Part shown: positions 22,065-31,323 of the stretch, piece by piece
How positions within the stretch are numbered: the stretch's first letter is position 1
Layout: each line of letters starts with the position of its first letter
Assembly: GCA_037974665.1 (NCBI GenBank)
Contig: CM075782.1
Span: 41,220,851 to 41,284,850 of the forward strand
Direction of reading: 5' to 3'
DNA: 64,000 nt
From: Ehretia macrophylla
Lineage: Eukaryota > Streptophyta > Magnoliopsida > Boraginales > Ehretiaceae
Position numbers and translations under genes: made by a program
Notes under the pieces: generated by a model
The model's database searches: none
What the model was told of the DNA's origin: nothing
What the model saw: the letters and a program-made list of their open reading frames with translations, nothing else

Positions 22065-22477
22065 CCTTTTCTTTTTGAATTTTTTGCCCCGGTCAGGCTT
22101 GCCAAGATGCTTTATCCGTCATATTTCTATTACCAAGTCCCACAGCAACTTGGGCAAGATAACTTCGCTTCGCGTAAAGGGTGGGCCCGCAAACCGAGGG
22201 CGCGGGGCCTGTTACCAGACCTCCGCCGCTCCAGTGCGGATAACTTTTGATCTGTAAGGAGTTATGCAGCGCGCAACATACCATTGGAAAACTCTCGGAG
22301 AGCTCTACGATGGGGGTAGCAAACGTTCTTGGATGCGCTTGTTTTCGTGGCCCAAAATTGAACATTTTCATCAGTTTCGGGCCACTTTCTTCTTTTTGTA
22401 CTGTTTCTTCATCCCTGATCGTTCGTCGGGAGCCGCAAGAAGGACGACAAATAAGGGCTTTGTGCACTCAATATGAT

Positions 22478-22595
22478 GGGTGCGATCATACCAGCAGTAA
22501 TGTAGCACATCCCTCAGATCTCCGAAGTTAAGCATTCTTGGGAGAGAGTTGTACTAGAATAGGTGACCCTCAAGGAAATCTTCATGTTGCACCCC
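22478..22595 (+). rRNA. 5S rRNA-like copy 18
   Basis: Nearly full length. The region after TAATG is disrupted (TAGCACATCCCTCAG), with one base lost, and the C-box is GAATAGGTGACC. Confidence 0.82.
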
Positions 22596-23006
22596 CCTTT
22601 TCGTTTTGAATTTTTTGCCCCGTTCAGGCTTGCCAAGATTCTTTATCCGTCACATTTTAATTACCGAGTCCCACGGCATCTTGGGCAAGATAACTTCGCT
22701 TCGCGTAGAGGTTGGGCCCGCAACCAAGGGCGTAGGGCCTGTGACTATGTCTCCATCACTTCGGTGCCCATAACTTTTGATCCGTAAGTAGTTACACGAC
22801 GCACAACATCCCGTTGAATGCTTTCGGAGAGCTCTACGATGGGGACAGTAAACATTCTCGGCTGCGCCAGTTTTCTTGGCCCAAAATCGTACATTTTCAT
22901 CAGTTTTGGTCAACTTTCTTCTTTTTGCACTATTTCTTCGTCCCTGATCGTTCGTCGGGAGCCGCGAAAAGGATGAAAAATAAGGGCTTTGCACACTCAA
23001 CATGAC

Positions 23007-23125
23007 GGGTGCGATCATACCAGCAGTAATGAACCGAATCCCATCAGATCTCTAAAGTTAAGCGTGCTTGCGAGAGAGTAGTACTAGGATGAGTGACCCT
23101 CAGGGAAGTCCTCGTGTTGTACCCC
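23007..23125 (+). rRNA. 5S rRNA-like copy 19
   Basis: Full length. CTAAAGTTAAGCGTGCTTGCG in the A-box region and GGATGAGTGACC in the C-box. Confidence 0.85.
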
Positions 23126-23513
23126 CTTTTTCGTTTTGAATTTTTTGTCCCGTTCAGGCTTGCCGAGATTATTTATCCGTGATATTTCTATTACCGAGTA
23201 CCACGGCATCTTGGGCAAGAAAAATTCATTTCGCGTAGAGGCTGGGCCCGCATACTAAGGGCGTGGGGCCTATGACCAGGTCTCTGTCGCTCCGGTGTCC
23301 ATAACTTTTGATCCGTAAGGAGTCATGCAGTGCACAGCATATCGATAGAAAGCTCTCCGAGAGCTTTACGGCGGGGCAGCAAGCCTGCCCAGCTGCGCCT
23401 ATTTTTGGAGCACAAAATCAAACATTTTCATCAGTTACGGGCCACTTTGTTTTTTTTTTTTTGCGCTGTATCTTCGTCCCTGATCGTTCATCGAGAGCCG
23501 CGAGAAGGACGAC

Positions 23514-23542
23514 AAATAAGGGCTTTGCGCACTCAACATGAC
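23514..23542 (+). promoter_or_regulatory. Upstream promoter of a 5S copy (representative)
   Basis: AAATAA at 23514-23519 sits at -29 to -24 from the gene start. A C is at -1. GC dinucleotides occur in TTTGCGCAC at about -16 to -13. Plant 5S genes usually have a TATA-like box near -28, a GC near -12 and C at -1, so the layout is kept but the box is AAATAA here. The same arrangement recurs in most units. Confidence 0.6.
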
Positions 23543-23661
23543 GGGTGCGATCATACTAGCAATAATGCACCGTATCCAATCAGATCTTCGAAGTTAAGCG
23601 TGCTTGGGAGAGAATAGTACTAGGATGGGTGACCCCCTGGGAAGTCCTCGTGTTGCACCCC
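23543..23661 (+). rRNA. 5S rRNA-like copy 20, well preserved
   Basis: Full length with an intact A-box and C-box (AAGTTAAGCGTGCTTGGG, GGATGGGTGACC). It has CCCCCTGGGAAG near the 3' end, a partial canonical-type state, but AGATCTTCG upstream of the A-box. Confidence 0.88.
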
Positions 23662-23682
23662 CCTTTTCGTTTTGAATTTTTT
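23662..23682 (+). terminator. Pol III terminator-like T-runs after 5S copy 20
   Basis: TTTT at 23664-23667, TTTT at 23670-23673 and TTTTTT at 23677-23682 follow the gene end. Runs of four or more T on the coding strand stop RNA polymerase III. The same tract (CCTTTTCGTTTTGAATTTTT) follows nearly all copies except the 3'-deleted one at 3536. Confidence 0.65.
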
Positions 23683-24074
23683 GCCCCGTTCAGGCTTGCC
23701 AAGATGCTTTATCCGTCACATTTCTATTACCGAGTCCCATGGCATCTTGGGCAAGACAACTTCGCTTCCCGTAGAGGCTGGGCCAGCAAACCGAGGGCGT
23801 GGGGCTTGTGACCAGGTCTCTGTCGCTCCGGTGACCATAACTTTTTATCCGTAAGGAGTTACGCGGCGCACCACATACCGTTGGAAAGCTCTCTGAGAGC
23901 TTTACGATGGGGACAACAAGCTTGCTCAGCTATGCCTATTTTTCAAGCCCAAAATCAAAAATTTTCATCAGTTTCGGGCCACTTTTATTCATTTTGCGTT
24001 GTTTCTTTGACCCTGATCGTTCGTCGGGAGCCACGAAAAGGACGACAAATAATGCTTTGCGCACTCAACATGAC

Positions 24075-24193
24075 GGGTGCGATCATACTAGCAATAATGC
24101 AGCGGATCCTGTCAGATCTCCGAAGTTAAGCGTGCTTGGGAGAGAGTAGTACTAGGATGGGTGACCCCCATAGAAGTCCTCGTGTTGCACCCC
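24075..24193 (+). rRNA. 5S rRNA-like copy 21
   Basis: Full length with intact A-box and C-box. CCCATAGAAGTCC near the end is altered. It shares CTAGCAATAATGCA with copy 20, so adjacent copies share variants. Confidence 0.87.
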
Positions 24194-24607
24194 CTTTTCG
24201 TTTTGAATTTTTTTGCCCCCTTCAGGCTTGCCAAGATGCTTTATCCGTCATATTTCTATTACTGAGTCCCACAGTATCTTGGGCAAGACAACTTCGCTTT
24301 GCGTAGAGGCTAGGCCCGGAAACTGAGGGCGTGGGGCCTGTGAGCAGGTCTCCGTCGCTCCGGAGCCTATAACTTTTGATCCGTAAGAAGTTATGCAGCG
24401 CACAGCATACCGTTAAAAAGCTCTCCAAGAGCTCTACGATGGGCGTAGTACGCCTGCTCTACTGAACCTATTTTCGGAGCCCAAAATTGAATATTTTCAT
24501 CAGTTTCAAGCTACTTTTCATCTTTCTGTGCTTTTTTTTTGCCCCTTATCTTTCGTCGGGAGATGCGAAAAAGACGACAAATAACGGCATTGCGCAGTCA
24601 ACATGAC

Positions 24608-24726
24608 GGGTGTGATCATGCCAACAGTAATGCACCGGATCCCTTCAGATCTCTGAAGTTAAGTGTGCTTGGGAGAGAGTAGTACTAGGATAGGTGACCC
24701 TCAGGGAAGTCCTTATGTTGCACCCC
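24608..24726 (+). rRNA. 5S rRNA-like copy 22
   Basis: Full length. Start GGGTGTGATCATGCC, A-box AAGTTAAGTGTGC, C-box GGATAGGTGACC. Confidence 0.85.
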
Positions 24727-25140
24727 TTTTTTCGTTTTGTATTTTTTGCCTTGTTCAGGCTTGCCAAGATGCTTTTTCCGTCACATTTCTATTACTGAGT
24801 CCCACGGCATCTTGAAAAAGACAACTTTGCTTTGCGTAGAGGCTGGGCTCGCAAACTAAGGGCGTGAGGCTTATGACAAGATCTCCGTCACTCTGGTGCA
24901 CAAAATTTTTGATCCGTATGGAATTATGCAGCGAACAACATACCATTGGAAAGCTCTCCGACAGATCTACAACGGGGGCAGCAAGCCTGCTTGACTGCGT
25001 TTGTTTTCGGAGCCCAAAATCAAATATTTTCATCAGTTTCGGGCCACTTTTCTTCTTCTTGCGCTGTTTCTTCATCCTGGATCATTCGTCGGGAGCGCCA
25101 AAAAGGACGACAAATAAGGACTTTGCGTCCTCAACATGAC

Positions 25141-25260
25141 GAGAGTGATCATACCATTTATAATGCACCGTATCCCATCAGAACTCCGAAGTTACGCATG
25201 CTTGGGCGAGAGTAGTACTAGGATGGGTAATCGCCTGGGAAGTCCTCGTGTTGCACCCCC
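25141..25260 (+). rRNA. 5S rRNA-like copy 23, canonical-type haplotype
   Basis: Full length. CAGAACTCCG, GGGCGAGAGTAG and CGCCTGGGAAG occur together as in copy 16, but the A-box is AAGTTACGCATGC and the start is GAGAGTGATC. Confidence 0.85.
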
Positions 25261-25673
25261 ATTTTCTGTTTTTTTTTTTTGCCCCTTTCAGGCTTGCCAA
25301 GATGCTTTATCCATTACATTTCTATTACCGAGTCCCACGGCATCTTGGGCAAGACAACTTCGCTTCGCGTAAAGGCCGGGCCCGCAAACTAAGAGCGTGG
25401 GGCATGTGACTAGGTCTCCGTCGCTTCGGTGCCCATAACTTTTGATCCGCAAGGAGTTATACAGCGCACAGTATACCGTTTGAATGCCCTTCGAGAGCTT
25501 TACGATGGGGGCAGCAGGCCTACTTGGCTGCACCTATTTTCGGAGCCCAAAATTGAACATTTTCATCAATTTCGGGCCACTTCACTACTTTATGCGCTGT
25601 TTCTTCATCCTTGATCGTTCATCGGGAGTTGCGAGAAGGATGACAAATAATGGCTTTGTACACTCAACATGAC

Positions 25674-25792
25674 GTGTACGATCATACCAGTAATAATGCA
25701 CAAGATCCCATCAGATCTGCGAACTTAAGCGTGCTTGGGAGAGAGTAGTACTAGGATGGTTGACCCCTAGGGAAGTCCTCGTGTTGCACCCC
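25674..25792 (+). rRNA. 5S rRNA-like copy 24
   Basis: Full length. GCGAACTTAAGCGTGC in the A-box region, GGATGGTTGACC in the C-box. Start GTGTACGATC. Confidence 0.85.
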
Positions 25793-26205
25793 CCTTTTCG
25801 TTTTGAATTTTTTGCCCCGTTCAGGCTTGCCAAGACACTTTATTCATCACATTTCTATTACCGAGTCCCACGGCATCTTGGGCAAGACAAATTCGTTTTG
25901 CGTAGAGGCTGGGCCTGCAAACTGAGGACGTGGGGCCTGTGACCAGGTCTCCATCACTCCGGTCCCATAACTATTGATCCGTTAGGAGTTATGCAGTGCA
26001 TAGCATACCGTTGAGAAGCTCTGCGAGAGCTCTACGACGGGGGCAGCAAGTCTTCTTGGTTGCGGCTGTTTTTGGAGCCCAAAATCAATCGTTTTGATCA
26101 ATTTTGGGACAATTTTCTTTTTTTTGCGCTGTTTCTTTGTCCCTGATCGTTCGGCTGGAGCTGGGAAAAAGACGACAAAAAAGGGCTTTATGCACTCAAC
26201 ATGAC

Positions 26206-26322
26206 GGGTACGATCATACCAACAGTAATGGACCAGATCCTTTCAGATCTCCAAAGTTAAGCATGCATGGGAGAGAGTAGTACTAAGATAGGTGACCCCA
26301 GGAAGTCCTCGTGTTGCACCCC
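26206..26322 (+). rRNA. 5S rRNA-like copy 25
   Basis: 117 bp. Two bases are lost before AAGTCC (GACCCCAGGAAGTCC). A-box AAGTTAAGCATGCATGGG. First unit of a three-unit duplication whose partner is at 27800. Confidence 0.84.
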
Positions 26323-26736
26323 TCTTTTCGTTTTGAATTTTTTGCCCTGTTCAGGCTTGCAGAGTTGCTTTATCAGTCACATTTCCATTATCGAGTCCTA
26401 TGGCATCTTTGGCAAGACAACTTCGTTTCGCGTAAAGGCTGGGCCCGTAAACTGAGGGCGTGGGGCCTGTGACAAGGTCTCCGTCGCTCCGGTGCCCATA
26501 ACTTTTGATCCGTAAGGAGGTATGCGGCGCGCAGCATACCGATGCAAAGCTCTCCAAGAGCTCCACGACCGGGGCAGCAAGCTTGCTTGGCTGCGCTTAT
26601 TTTCTGAGCCCAAAATTGAATGTTTTCATCAGTCTCGGGCCACTTATCTTCTTTTTGCGCTATTTTTTCATCCCTAATCGTTCGTTGGGACTCGCGAAAA
26701 GGACGACAAATAAAGGCTTTGTGCAATCAACATGAC

Positions 26737-26855
26737 GGGTGCGATCATACCAGCAGAAATACACAGGATCCCATTAGATCTTGAATGTCAAGCGCGCTTG
26801 GGAGAGTGTAGTACTAGGATGGGTGACCCTCAAAGAAGTCCTCGTGTTGCACCCC
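26737..26855 (+). rRNA. 5S rRNA-like copy 26
   Basis: Full length. Distinctive CAGAAATACACAGG and TGTCAAGCGCGCTTGGG, with GAGTGTAGTAC after the A-box. Nearly the same variants return in the copy at 28333, three units away. Confidence 0.86.
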
Positions 26856-27268
26856 CTTTTCGTTTTGTATTTTTTTCCCCGTTCAGTCTTTCCAAGAAGC
26901 TTTATCTATCACATTTCTATTATCGAGTCCCACGGCATCTTGGGCAAGATTACTTCGCTTCACGTAGAGGTTGGGCCCGCAAACCGAGGGCGTGGTGCTT
27001 AGGACCAGGTCTCCGTCGCTCTGGTGCCCATAACTTTTGATCTGTAAGGCGTTACGCAGCACACAGCATACCGTTGGAAAGCTCTCCGAGAGCTTTGCGA
27101 CGGGAGCAACAAGCCCGCTCTGCTGCGCCTATTTTTGGTGCCCAAAATAGAAAGTTTTGATCAGTTTCGGGCCACTTTTCTTCTTTTTGCGTTGTTTCTA
27201 CGTCCCTGATCGTTCGTTGGGAACTGCAAAAAGGACGACAAATAAGGGCTTTGCTCACTCAACATGAC

Positions 27269-27387
27269 GGGTGCGATCATACCATCAGTAATGTACCGGA
27301 TCCCATCAGATCTCCGAACTTAAGCATGCTTGGGAGAGAGTAGTACTAGGAAGGGTGACCCTCAGGGAAGTCCTCGTGTTGCACCAC
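27269..27387 (+). rRNA. 5S rRNA-like copy 27
   Basis: Full length. GAACTTAAGCATGC in the A-box and GGAAGGGTGACC in the C-box. Confidence 0.85.
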
Positions 27388-27799
27388 CTTTTCTATTTTA
27401 TTTTTTGCCCCGTTCAGGCTTGCCAAGATGCTTTATCCATCATATTTCTATTACCAAGTCCCACGGCATCTTGGGCAAGACAAATTCATTTTGCGTAGAT
27501 GCTGGCCCCACAAACTGAGGGCATGGGGCCTGTGACTAGGTCTCCGTCACTCCGGTGCCCATAACTTTTGATCCGTTAGGAGTTAGGCAGCGCACAGCAT
27601 GCCGTTGAAAAGCTCCGTGAGAGCTCTACGACGGGGGCAGTAAGCCTGCTCAGCTGCACCTGCTTTTGGAGCCCAAAATCGATCGTTTTCATCAATTTCG
27701 GGACACTTTTCTTCTTTTTGCTATGTTTATTCATCCTTGATCGTTAGTCGGGAGCCGCGAAAGGGTCGACAAATAAGGGCTTTGTGCACTCAACAGGAC

Positions 27800-27918
27800 G
27801 GGTGCGATCGTATCAACAGTAATACACTGGATCCCGTCAGATCTTTGAAGTTAAGAGTGCTTGGTAGAGAGTAGTACAAGGATGGGTTACTCCTAGGGAA
27901 GTCCTCGTGTTGCACCCC
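27800..27918 (+). rRNA. 5S rRNA-like copy 28
   Basis: Full length. AAGTTAAGAGTGCTTGGTAG and GATGGGTTACTCC are altered. Upstream spacer shares GTTAGGAGTTA and an ATCGATCG-like variant with the unit before copy 25. Confidence 0.84.
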
Positions 27919-28332
27919 CCTTTTCGTTTTGAATTTTTTGCCTCGTTCAGGCATGCTGAGATGCTTTATCCCTCACATTTCTATTATCGAGTCCCACGGC
28001 ATCTTGGGCAAGACAATTTCACTTCGCGTAGAGGCTGGGCCCATAAACTGAGGGAGTGAGGCCTGTGAACACGTCTTCGTCTCTCTGGTGCCTATAAATT
28101 TTGATTCGTAAGGAGTTATGCGGCGCATAGCATACCGTTGGAAAGCTGTCCGAGAGCTTTACGATGGGGGCAGCAAGCTTTCTTGGCTGGGCCTATTTTT
28201 TGAGCCCAAAATTGAATGTTTTCATTGGTCTCGGGCTACTTGTCTTCTGTTTGTGCTATTTATTCATCCCTGATCATTCATCGGGAGTAGCGCAAAGGAC
28301 GAGAAATAAGGGCTTTATGCAATCAACATGTC

Positions 28333-28451
28333 GGGTGCGATCATACCAGTAGAAATGCACAGGATCCCATCAAATCTCGAAAGTCAAGCGCGCTTGGGAG
28401 AGTGTAGTACTAGGATGGGTGACCCTCAAGGACGTCCTCGTTTTGCACCCC
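28333..28451 (+). rRNA. 5S rRNA-like copy 29
   Basis: Full length. CAGTAGAAATGCACAGG, AGTCAAGCGCGCTTGGG and GAGTGTAGTAC match copy 26. The 3' end reads CGTTTTGCACCCC. Confidence 0.85.
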
Positions 28452-28865
28452 CCTTTTTGTTTTGTATGTTTTGCCCCATTCAGTCTTTCTAAGAAGCTTT
28501 ATCCATCACATTTCTATTACCAAGTCCCACGGCATCTTGGGCAAGAGAACTTAGCTTCACGTAAAGGCTGGGCCCGCAAATTGAGGGCGTGGAGCCTGTG
28601 ACCAGGTTTCCGTCGCTCCAGTACCCATAACTTTTGATCCATAAGGAGTTATGCAGCGCACAGCATACCGTTGGAAAGCTCTCCAAGAGCTCTACGATAG
28701 GGGCAGCAAGCCTTCTCAGTTGTGCCAATTTTCGTAGCCTAAAATCAAATGTTTTAATCAGTTTTGGTCTACTTTTCTTCTTTTTGCGCTGCTTCATCGT
28801 CCATGACTGTTCATCGGGAGGTACGAAAAGGATGACAAATATGGGCTTTGCGCACTAAACAAGAT

Positions 28866-28984
28866 GGGTACGATCATACCATCATTAATACACCGGATCC
28901 CATCAGATCTCCGAAGTCAAGCGTGCTTGGGAGGGTGTAGTACTAGGATAGGTGACCCTCAGGGAAGTCCTCGTGTCACACCCC
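28866..28984 (+). rRNA. 5S rRNA-like copy 30, left of TRIM
   Basis: Full length. CATCATTAATACACC, AGTCAAGCGTGCTTGGGAGG and a 3' end GTGTCACACCCC. Its private variants reappear in the copy at 50600, which also precedes a TRIM. Confidence 0.86.
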
Positions 28985-29074
28985 TCTTTTTTGCTTTTGA
29001 ATTTTTTGCCCCGTTCAGGCTTGCCAAGATGCTTTATCCATCACATTTCTATTACCGAGTCCCACGGCATCTTG

Positions 29075-29605
29075 TGTAACGACCCGACTCCCCACGTGGA
29101 GCCCACGCAGAGTCTCACTGAGCCGTCACTACCATGATATTGTCTGCTATTGGCAATCCCTGGCCCACAGGCACAGGGCCCTCACGACTTTGTTTCTCCC
29201 ATGGTCTCCCACAGGAAAAGGCCATGTGGCTGATACAAGGACCCAAGCCCCAATACCTAGCTTTCTCACTTCTAAATCTTCCGATATGGGATTGTGTTAC
29301 CACATTCCACCCCCCTTAAGGAGCCCCGCGCCCTCGCGGGCATGAGCACAAGGGAAGACTGGCTCTGATACCATTTGTAACGACCCGACTCCCCATGTGG
29401 AGCCCACGCAGAGTCTCACCAAGCCGTCACTACCACGATATTGTCCGCTATTGACAATCCCTGGACCGCAGGCACAAGGCCCTCACGACTTTGTTTCTCC
29501 CATGGTCTTCCACGGGAAAAGGCCTCGTGGCTGATACAAGGACCCAAGCCCTTATATCCAGCTCTCTCACTTTCAAATCTTCCGATGTGGGATTGTGTTA
29601 CCACA
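29075..29605 (-). mobile_element. TRIM-3 in 5S spacer, copy 1
   Basis: Two 230-bp LTRs (29075-29304 and 29376-29605) flank a 71-bp interior. + strand edges are TGTAACGACCCGAC and GTGTTACCACA, so the element is TG...CA on either strand. The interior has TTCCACCCCCCTTAAGGAG (complement of the purine tract) next to the left LTR and GGCTCTGATACCA (complement of the tRNA-Met primer site) next to the right LTR, giving minus orientation. Perfect 5-bp duplication TCTTG at 29070-29074 and 29606-29610. Non-coding. Confidence 0.92.
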
Positions 29606-29936
29606 TCTTGGGCAAGAGCACTTCGCTTCACGTAGAGGATGGGCTCGCAAACTGAGGGCGTGGGGCTTGTGACTAGGTCTCTGTAGCTCTAGTGCCCATA
29701 ACTTTTGATCCATAAGGAGTTATGCAGCGCACAGCATACTATTGGAAAGATCTCTGAGAGCTCTACGATGGGGGTAGCAAGCCTGCTCGGCTGTGCCTAT
29801 TTATGAAGCCCAAAATAGAACATTCTCCTCAATTTTGAGCCACTTTTCTTCTTTTTGCGTTATTTTTTCATCCCTGATCATTCGTCGGGAGCTGCAAAAA
29901 GGACGACAAATAAGGGCTTTGCACACTCAACATGAC

Positions 29937-30055
29937 GGGTGCAATCATACCAGCTATAATACACCGGATCGCATCAGATCTCTGAAGTTAAGCATGCTTG
30001 GGAGAGAGTAGTACTAGGATGGGTGACCATCAGGGAGGTCCCCGTGTTGCACCCC
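29937..30055 (+). rRNA. 5S rRNA-like copy 31
   Basis: Full length. CAGCTATAATACACCGG and ACCATCAGGGAGGTCCCCG are distinctive. The latter is shared with the copy at 51672. Confidence 0.86.
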
Positions 30056-30472
30056 CCTTTTCGTTTTGCTTTTTTTGCCCCGTTCAGGCTTGCCAAGATG
30101 TTTTATCCATCACAATTCTATTAACGAGTCCCACGGCATCTTGGGCAAGACAACTTCGTTTCGTGTAGAGGTTGGGCACGCAAACCGAGGTCGTGGAGCC
30201 TGTGACTAGGTCTCCGTCGTTCCGGTGACCATAACTTTTGATTCGTAAGGAGTTACGCAATGCACAGCATACCGTTGGAAAGCTCTCCGAGAACTCTACG
30301 ATGAGGGCAGCAAGCATGCTTGGTTGCGCCTAAAATTGAATGTTTTCATCCAATTCAGGTCAATTTTCTTCTTTTTGCACAGTTTATTCGTCTCTGATCG
30401 TTCGTCAGGAGCCGTGAAAAGGACGACAAGTAAAGGCTTTATTCGTCCCTAATCATTCGTTTATCCCTGATC

Positions 30473-30520
30473 GTAGTACTACGATGGGCTACCCCGAAGG
30501 AAGTCCTCGTGTTGCACCCC
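30473..30520 (+). pseudogene. 5S rRNA pseudogene copy 32, first 70 bases replaced by spacer
   Basis: The TATA-like region (AAGTAAAGGCTTT) runs into three spacer scraps of the ATTCGTCCCTAATC type and then TAGTACTACGATGGG of the 5S gene. The first 70 or so bases, including start and A-box, are absent. The same structure is at 52209 and 52673. Confidence 0.87.
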
Positions 30521-30933
30521 ACTTTTCGTTTTGAATTTTTTGCCCGTTCAGGCTTGCCAAGATGCTTTATCCATCACATTTCTATTACCGAATCCCACGG
30601 CATCTTGGGCAAGACAACATCGCTTCGTGTAGAGGCTAGGGCCGCAAACTGAGGGCGTGGGGCCTGTGACCAAGTCTCCATCACTCCGTTGCCCATAACT
30701 TTTGATCTGTAAGAAGTTATATGGCACACATCATACCGTTGGAAAGCTCTCCGAGAGCTCTACGACGGGGGCAATAAGCCTGCTCAGCTGCGCCTATTTT
30801 GATAGCCCAAAATTGAACGTTTTCATCAGTTTTGGGCCACATTTCTTCTTTTCGCGCAGTTTATTCATCCCTGATCGTTCGTCGGAAGCCGCAAAAAGGA
30901 CGACAAATAAGGGCTTTGCACACTCAACAAGAC

Positions 30934-31052
30934 GGGTGTGATCATACCCGTAGTAATGCATCGGATCTCATCAGATCTCCGAAGTCAAGCGTGCTTGGGA
31001 GAATGTAGTACTAGGATGGGTGACCCTCAGGGAATTCCTCGTGTTGCACCCC
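30934..31052 (+). rRNA. 5S rRNA-like copy 33
   Basis: Full length. AGTCAAGCGTGCTTGGGAG, GAATGTAGTAC and GGAATTCCTCG. Its upstream spacer closely matches that before the copy at 53135. Confidence 0.87.
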
Positions 31053-31323
31053 CTTTTCGTTTTGAATTTTTTGCCCCGTTCAGGCTTGCCAAGTTGCTTT
31101 ATCCATCACATTTCTATTACCGAGTCCCACGGCATCTTGGGCAAGACAACTTCGCTTCGCGTTGAGGCTGGATCCGCAAACAAAGGGCGTGGGGCCTATG
31201 ACCTGGTCTCCGTCGCTCCGGTGCTTATAATTTTTTATCCGTAAGGATTTATGCAGCACACAGCATACCGTTGGAAAGCTCTCCGAGAGATCTACGACTG
31301 GGGCAACAAGCCTGCTTGGCTAT

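Larger units (their letters stand above)
21054..31323 (+). repeat. 5S rDNA tandem array, segment C
   Basis: The largest uninterrupted 5' to 3' run. Full-length copies start at 21416, 21946, 22478, 23007, 23543, 24075, 24608, 25141, 25674, 26206, 26737, 27269, 27800, 28333, 28866, 29937 and 30934, with a truncated copy at 30473. Steps are 529-536 bp apart except across a TRIM (29075-29605) and the truncated unit. It is cut at 31323 by a minus-strand LTR. Confidence 0.93.

Noticed and set aside
29075..29605. TRIM in a 5S array could be Cassandra, the TRIM with 5S sequence in its LTR
   Set aside because: The 230-bp LTR shows no 5S A-box, intermediate element or C-box (no AAGTTAAGCGTGC or GGATGGGTGACC on either strand), so I call it only a TRIM.
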